The notes below the pieces were generated by a model. The model was not told the DNA's origin and searched no databases. It saw only the letters and a list, made by a program, of their open reading frames with translations. The translations under genes and the position numbers were made by a program. Of a stretch of DNA of 64,000 bases, positions 60,968 through 64,000 are shown in pieces. Every line of letters starts with the position of its first letter. The stretch's first letter is position 1. Source of the DNA: Thermohalobaculum sp039815685 (GTDB lineage Bacteria > Pseudomonadota > Alphaproteobacteria > Rhodobacterales > Rhodobacteraceae); NCBI GenBank assembly GCA_039815685.1, contig JBCBYV010000018.1, positions 1-64,000 on the forward strand. Direction: 5' to 3'.

Positions 60968-61710
60968 CAGTGCGCTCCCAGATAGGCGTCGACCACGCGC
61001 TGATCGTCCTGGATCTCGGCCGGGCTACCCTCGGCGAGGAGGCGGCCATGGGCGAGGCAGTAGATCTTGTCGGCCATGTTCATGATCACGCGCATGTTGT
61101 GCTCGATGATCAGGAGCGTGATGCCGAACTCGGTATTGGCGCGCTTCAGCCGGTCGATGAGCCCGTTGATGAGGGTCGGGTTGATGCCGGCAGTGGGCTC
61201 GTCGAGGAGGAGCACTGTCGGCTCGTTCATCAGCGCCATGGCGAACTCCAGAAGTTTCTGTTGCCCGAAGCTGAGGGAGCCAGAGCGGAGGTAGCGCTTC
61301 TCATAAAGGCCGACGAAGTCGAGGAGCTGCTCGGCTTTATCCCGCTCCGCCCGACTGTTGCGACCGAACGCATCCCAGAGGGACATCTTCCGGTGCGGCA
61401 CGGAGATCAGCATGTTCTCGACGCAGTTCATGGCACCGTAGATGCGGGTCTGCTGGAAGGTGCGGAGAAGCCCGAGGCGCGCGATGTCGGGCACCATCAG
61501 GCGCGAGATCTCCTGCCCCTCGAAGCGGATCGAGCCCCTGTCGATCGGGTGGTAGCCGACGATGGAGTTGAAAAGCGTGGTCTTGCCCGAGCCGTTGGGG
61601 CCGATGAGACCGGTGATGCCGCCCTTCTCGACCGCAATAGAAATGTCCTCGTTCGCCTTCACGCCGCCGAAGGCTTTGGAGACGCCCTGAACCTCGATGA
61701 TCGCGGTCAT
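60967..61710 (-). CDS. livG: branched-chain amino acid-type ABC transporter ATP-binding protein (LivG)
   Basis: First ATPase of the importer, 247 residues: Walker A GPNGSGKTTLFN near 36-47, LLRTFQQTRIYGAMNCVENMLI with the Q-loop, signature LSFGQQKLLEFAMALMNEPTVLLLDEPTAGINPTLI and LIIEHNMRVIMNMADKIYCLAHGRLLAEG. The signature is SFGQQ instead of SYGQQ or SGGQ, as often in LivG. ATG 61710 overlaps the livM stop by four bases. Confidence 0.93.
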   Translation of the reverse strand: MTAIIEVQGVSKAFGGVKANEDISIAVEKGGITGLIGPNGSGKTTLFNSIVGYHPIDRGSIRFEGQEISRLMVPDIARLGLLRTFQQTRIYGAMNCVENMLISVPHRKMSLWDAFGRNSRAERDKAEQLLDFVGLYEKRYLRSGSLSFGQQKLLEFAMALMNEPTVLLLDEPTAGINPTLINGLIDRLKRANTEFGITLLIIEHNMRVIMNMADKIYCLAHGRLLAEGSPAEIQDDQRVVDAYLGAH

Positions 61711-62756
61711 GTGGTGACCTCCTCGCGGATGATGCGGTCCTTCCGCTCGACGGCGATGCCGAACCATTCCGGGCGCTTGGTGCGGAGCCAGCCCATGAGA
61801 CCATCCTGGAAGAAGACAACGACGATGACGATGAGCGCGCCGAGGGCGACCCACTGCCAACCGAGGAAGTAGTTCCAGGTGAGCTCCTTGAAGACGTGGA
61901 ACATCACGGCACCGATCACCGGACCCCAGAGCGTTCCCTTGCCGCCTAGGAGGACGCAGACGACCATGAAGATGCCGAGGTTGATGGTCTGGTAGGCGGT
62001 CTCGAGCGGCTCGAAATGGATTAGCTGGAAGGCGGAGATCGCCCCCGCCGCGCCGACGAAGGCGGCCGCCAGCGACCAGGCTACGAGCTTGTAGCGGAGC
62101 GTGTGGATGCCCATCGCCTCCGCCTTCTCCTCATCGTCGCGGATGGCGTTGATCGCAGCGCCGAAGCGCGTCGAGTAGAGCCAGGCGCAGAAAGCGAAGA
62201 GCGCGATGCCGAGGACCGCGTAGAGGAAGTAGATGAGCGTTTTGAACTGCTCGAAATCGTACGGGTAGTTTGGCATCGAGATGCCCTGCCCCCCGCCGAT
62301 CCAGTCCCAGTTGGAGACGAGCTCGCCCGCAGCGATGGCGACACCGAGCGTGCCGATGGCGAAGTAAGGGCCCCGCAATCCAAAGGTGACGTAGCCAACG
62401 ACGAGCGCCGAGAGGGCGCAAAAGACGGCAGACGCGATGATGCCGAGGACCATGCCCGTGAAGTACTGGGTCGGGGTGAAGGCGAAGATGCCGCCGCCGG
62501 CTGCATCGGTGTACTCGCCCACCGGGTAGGCGATGCCGATGGTCACGACTGCGGCGACATACATGCCGGTGCCATAGAAGAAGATGTTGCCGAGCGAGTT
62601 GTAGCCCATCTGCCCGCCCGTCATGTCCCAGCTGAGCGCCACGATAATCATCAGCCAGAGAGTGGCGAGCTGGGTCTTGTAGTCGGGCGCGAGGAACGGT
62701 GCTGCGACCGTCAGGGCGAGGAGGGCGGCATAGAGCGCGAGCTTTGCGATACTCAT
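61707..62756 (-). CDS. livM: branched-chain amino acid-type ABC transporter permease (LivM)
   Basis: Permease of 349 residues with eight or more helices. WLMIIVALSWDMTGGQMGYNSLGNIFFYGTGMYVAAV near 34-70 and GLRGPYFAIGTLGVAIAAGELVSNW near 127-151 are LivM signatures, and AINAIRDDEEKAEAMGIHTLRYKLVAWSLAAAFVGAAGAI near 205-244 holds the coupling helix. Sits between livH (10 bases upstream) and livG (overlap). Confidence 0.93.
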   Translation of the reverse strand: MSIAKLALYAALLALTVAAPFLAPDYKTQLATLWLMIIVALSWDMTGGQMGYNSLGNIFFYGTGMYVAAVVTIGIAYPVGEYTDAAGGGIFAFTPTQYFTGMVLGIIASAVFCALSALVVGYVTFGLRGPYFAIGTLGVAIAAGELVSNWDWIGGGQGISMPNYPYDFEQFKTLIYFLYAVLGIALFAFCAWLYSTRFGAAINAIRDDEEKAEAMGIHTLRYKLVAWSLAAAFVGAAGAISAFQLIHFEPLETAYQTINLGIFMVVCVLLGGKGTLWGPVIGAVMFHVFKELTWNYFLGWQWVALGALIVIVVVFFQDGLMGWLRTKRPEWFGIAVERKDRIIREEVTT

Positions 62757-62766
62757 TGCACGCTCC

Positions 62767-63678
62767 TCACTGCAGTACCTGGCGGTTCCGGCGCTGCTGC
62801 GCCAGCCGCCAGACCAGAACCAGGAGGAGGAGCAGGACGGCGATGGCCTGCTGATAGCCGATGCCGAAGATGTGGCTGCCGTACTGCTCAGCCGCTCCGA
62901 TGCCGAGGCCGGCGGCGATGACGCCCGGCAGGTTACCGAGCCCCGCCGCCGTGACGATGACGAAGGCGCGGACGGAATAGGTGATGCCGTAGAAGGGCTG
63001 GATCACCCAGACCATCACGATGATCGCACCCGCCGCGCCGCATATCGCCGCATTGAGCGAGAAGGTGAAGGCGTAGATCTTCTCTGTATCGATCCCCATC
63101 ACGCGGGCCGCGCGCGCATCCTGCGCCGTCGCTCGGATCGCCTGGCCCATGCGCGAGTACTTCATGAAGGCGATGACGGCGATGGCGAGGGACGTGGCCA
63201 TGAGCACGCCGATGAGCTTGGCGATGGGCACGTCGATCAGACCGTCGGCGAAATAGAGCGTCTGATAGTCGAGCTTGATCGACTGTGTGTCCGAGCCGAA
63301 GAGCAGGTTCATGATCTGCGCCATCATGATCGCCAGGCCGAAGGTGGCGAGCAGCGAGGTGAAGAGATCGCGCTCTATCACCCGGCTGATCACCAGCTTG
63401 TAGACGACCCAGCCGATCCCCCACATCACCACGAAGGCGATGGGGACGCCGAGTAGCGGGTTCATGCCCTGCTGTGTCAGCCACCAGGCAACGTAGCCGC
63501 CGGCGATGACAAAGTCCCCCTGGGCGAGGTTCTTCACGTTCATCACGCCCCAGACGAGCGCCAGCCCGTAGGCGGCGAGCGCGAAGAGCGCACCGATCAT
63601 CACCCCGTCGATGATGATCTTGAGGTTCACGATCGGAAACTCGAACAAGAGCCCGAGATTGAAGAAGATCTGGTCCAT
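62767..63678 (-). CDS. livH: branched-chain amino acid-type ABC transporter permease (LivH)
   Basis: Permease of 303 residues with eight helices. LKIIIDGVMIGALFALAAYGLALVWGVMNVKNLAQGDFVIAGGYVAW near 20-66 is the LivH hallmark, and MKYSRMGQAIRATAQDARAARVMGIDTEKIYAFTFSLNAAICGAAG near 178-223 the coupling helix region. ATG 63678 has GCAGGG close by; a farther upstream Arg-rich start is unlikely. Follows the binding-protein gene, separated by a strong hairpin. Confidence 0.93.
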   Translation of the reverse strand: MDQIFFNLGLLFEFPIVNLKIIIDGVMIGALFALAAYGLALVWGVMNVKNLAQGDFVIAGGYVAWWLTQQGMNPLLGVPIAFVVMWGIGWVVYKLVISRVIERDLFTSLLATFGLAIMMAQIMNLLFGSDTQSIKLDYQTLYFADGLIDVPIAKLIGVLMATSLAIAVIAFMKYSRMGQAIRATAQDARAARVMGIDTEKIYAFTFSLNAAICGAAGAIIVMVWVIQPFYGITYSVRAFVIVTAAGLGNLPGVIAAGLGIGAAEQYGSHIFGIGYQQAIAVLLLLLVLVWRLAQQRRNRQVLQ

Positions 63679-63736
63679 CCCTGCACGGCGTCGCCGCCGC
63701 CCCCGTGCCCGCATATGCGGGTCTCGCTGCGCAAGA

Positions 63737-63768
63737 CGCCGGGCGCTCCGTTGCTGGAGCGCCCGGCG
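63737..63768 (-). terminator. strong hairpin between binding-protein and livH genes
   Basis: A perfect 13-bp stem (CGCCGGGCGCTCC with GGAGCGCCCGGCG) and a GTTGCT loop, 21 bases past the binding-protein stop and 59 before the livH start. No T-run follows on the minus strand, so it more likely gives partial termination or 3' protection of the binding-protein mRNA, which favours higher expression of the receptor than of the permeases. Confidence 0.65.
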
Positions 63769-63789
63769 CCGTTCAGTCAGCGGGTCGCG

Positions 63790-64000
63790 TCAGGGCCGCG
63801 GCCAGACGATGTCGTGGCTCGCATATTTCGGCGGCGCGACAACGTTGTAGGCGCCACTCTGGATCTGACGGAGCACCATGGGCTTGGCGATGTTGTTGCC
63901 AGCCTCCGAAAACTTGATGGGCCCGTAGAAGGTCGGCAGGTCAGTTGCGGCGATGGCGTCACGCAGCGCCTCCTTGTCCAGCGTGCCCGCCCGCTCGAAG
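63790..64000 (-). CDS. livK: ABC transporter substrate-binding protein, C-terminal part (cut by window end)
   Basis: Only the last 69 residues are in the window. They read FERAGTLDKEALRDAIAATD, then LPTFYGPIKFSEAGNNIAKPM, VLRQIQSGAYNVVAPPKYAS and end DIVWPRP. This is the C-terminal lobe of a periplasmic HAAT-type (LivJ/LivK-like) amino-acid binding protein: the GPIKF..G.N turn and the final VxP strand are typical. Its position before livHMGF supports it as the operon receptor. The gene symbol is by context only. Confidence 0.85.
   Translation of the reverse strand, partial: FERAGTLDKEALRDAIAATDLPTFYGPIKFSEAGNNIAKPMVLRQIQSGAYNVVAPPKYASHDIVWPRP

Overview
The window is 64 kb of GC-rich DNA (about two thirds GC by eye) from an alphaproteobacterium, most likely a Rhodobacterales member. 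Clade markers seen directly are the Usg protein, a VPLPA-CTERM sorting tail, a dapF-mtaB-ftsY-DMT-yciB block, and acnA lying divergent to a cytochrome c maturation block. Nearly all of it reads as compact chromosomal backbone; I see no IS element, CRISPR array, plasmid or phage module, apart from one lone endolysin-type gene.

Layout. 0-16 kb: SRP RNA, nudC, then single genes and pairs: flavin reductase, DjlA-like J-protein, MOSC protein, four SDR enzymes or relatives, glycosyltransferase, ThDP enzyme, aquaporin, DapA-like lyase, sulfotransferase and a DUF2975/HTH module. 16-24 kb: thrS, a small two-gene unit, a Tag-like glycosylase, a divergent MAPEG/HxlR pair, a secreted metallo-beta-lactamase-fold protein, infC (apparently starting at ATA) and YceI. 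24-30 kb: a nitrile hydratase/thiocyanate hydrolase-like set whose beta chain is encoded as two separate small genes with a GH19 endolysin-like gene between them, followed by a DMT transporter, a MATE transporter and an LpxL-type acyltransferase. 30-38 kb: DUF1223, usg, universal stress protein, CatB-like acetyltransferase and acnA on the minus strand, with ccmA-ccmB and a methyltransferase on the plus strand. 38-50 kb: Asp/Asn hydroxylase, tRNA-Lys, dapF-mtaB-ftsY, transporters, yciB, a VPLPA-CTERM protein, and ccmC-ccmD-ccmG on the minus strand. 50-60 kb: OsmC, a DUF1127-like protein, an FAD oxidoreductase and a CysK-glutaredoxin fusion, then a ModE-type regulator, modABC and tupBCA. 60-64 kb: a branched-chain amino-acid type ABC transporter (livF-G-M-H and a binding protein cut by the window end).

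How the genes work together. Cytochrome c maturation is split: ccmAB (heme exporter core) and ccmCDG lie 11 kb apart on opposite strands. Molybdate and tungstate uptake are encoded back to back behind one DNA-binding regulator, pointing to shared control of Mo/W supply. The OsmC to CysK-Grx run looks like a thiol/peroxide or sulfur-handling operon. The split-beta hydratase set resembles the three-subunit architecture of thiocyanate hydrolase, and it is the most unusual system in the window.

Starts were chosen by ribosome-binding-site spacing and family N-termini. All functional calls are by recognition of motifs from memory; no database search was run.
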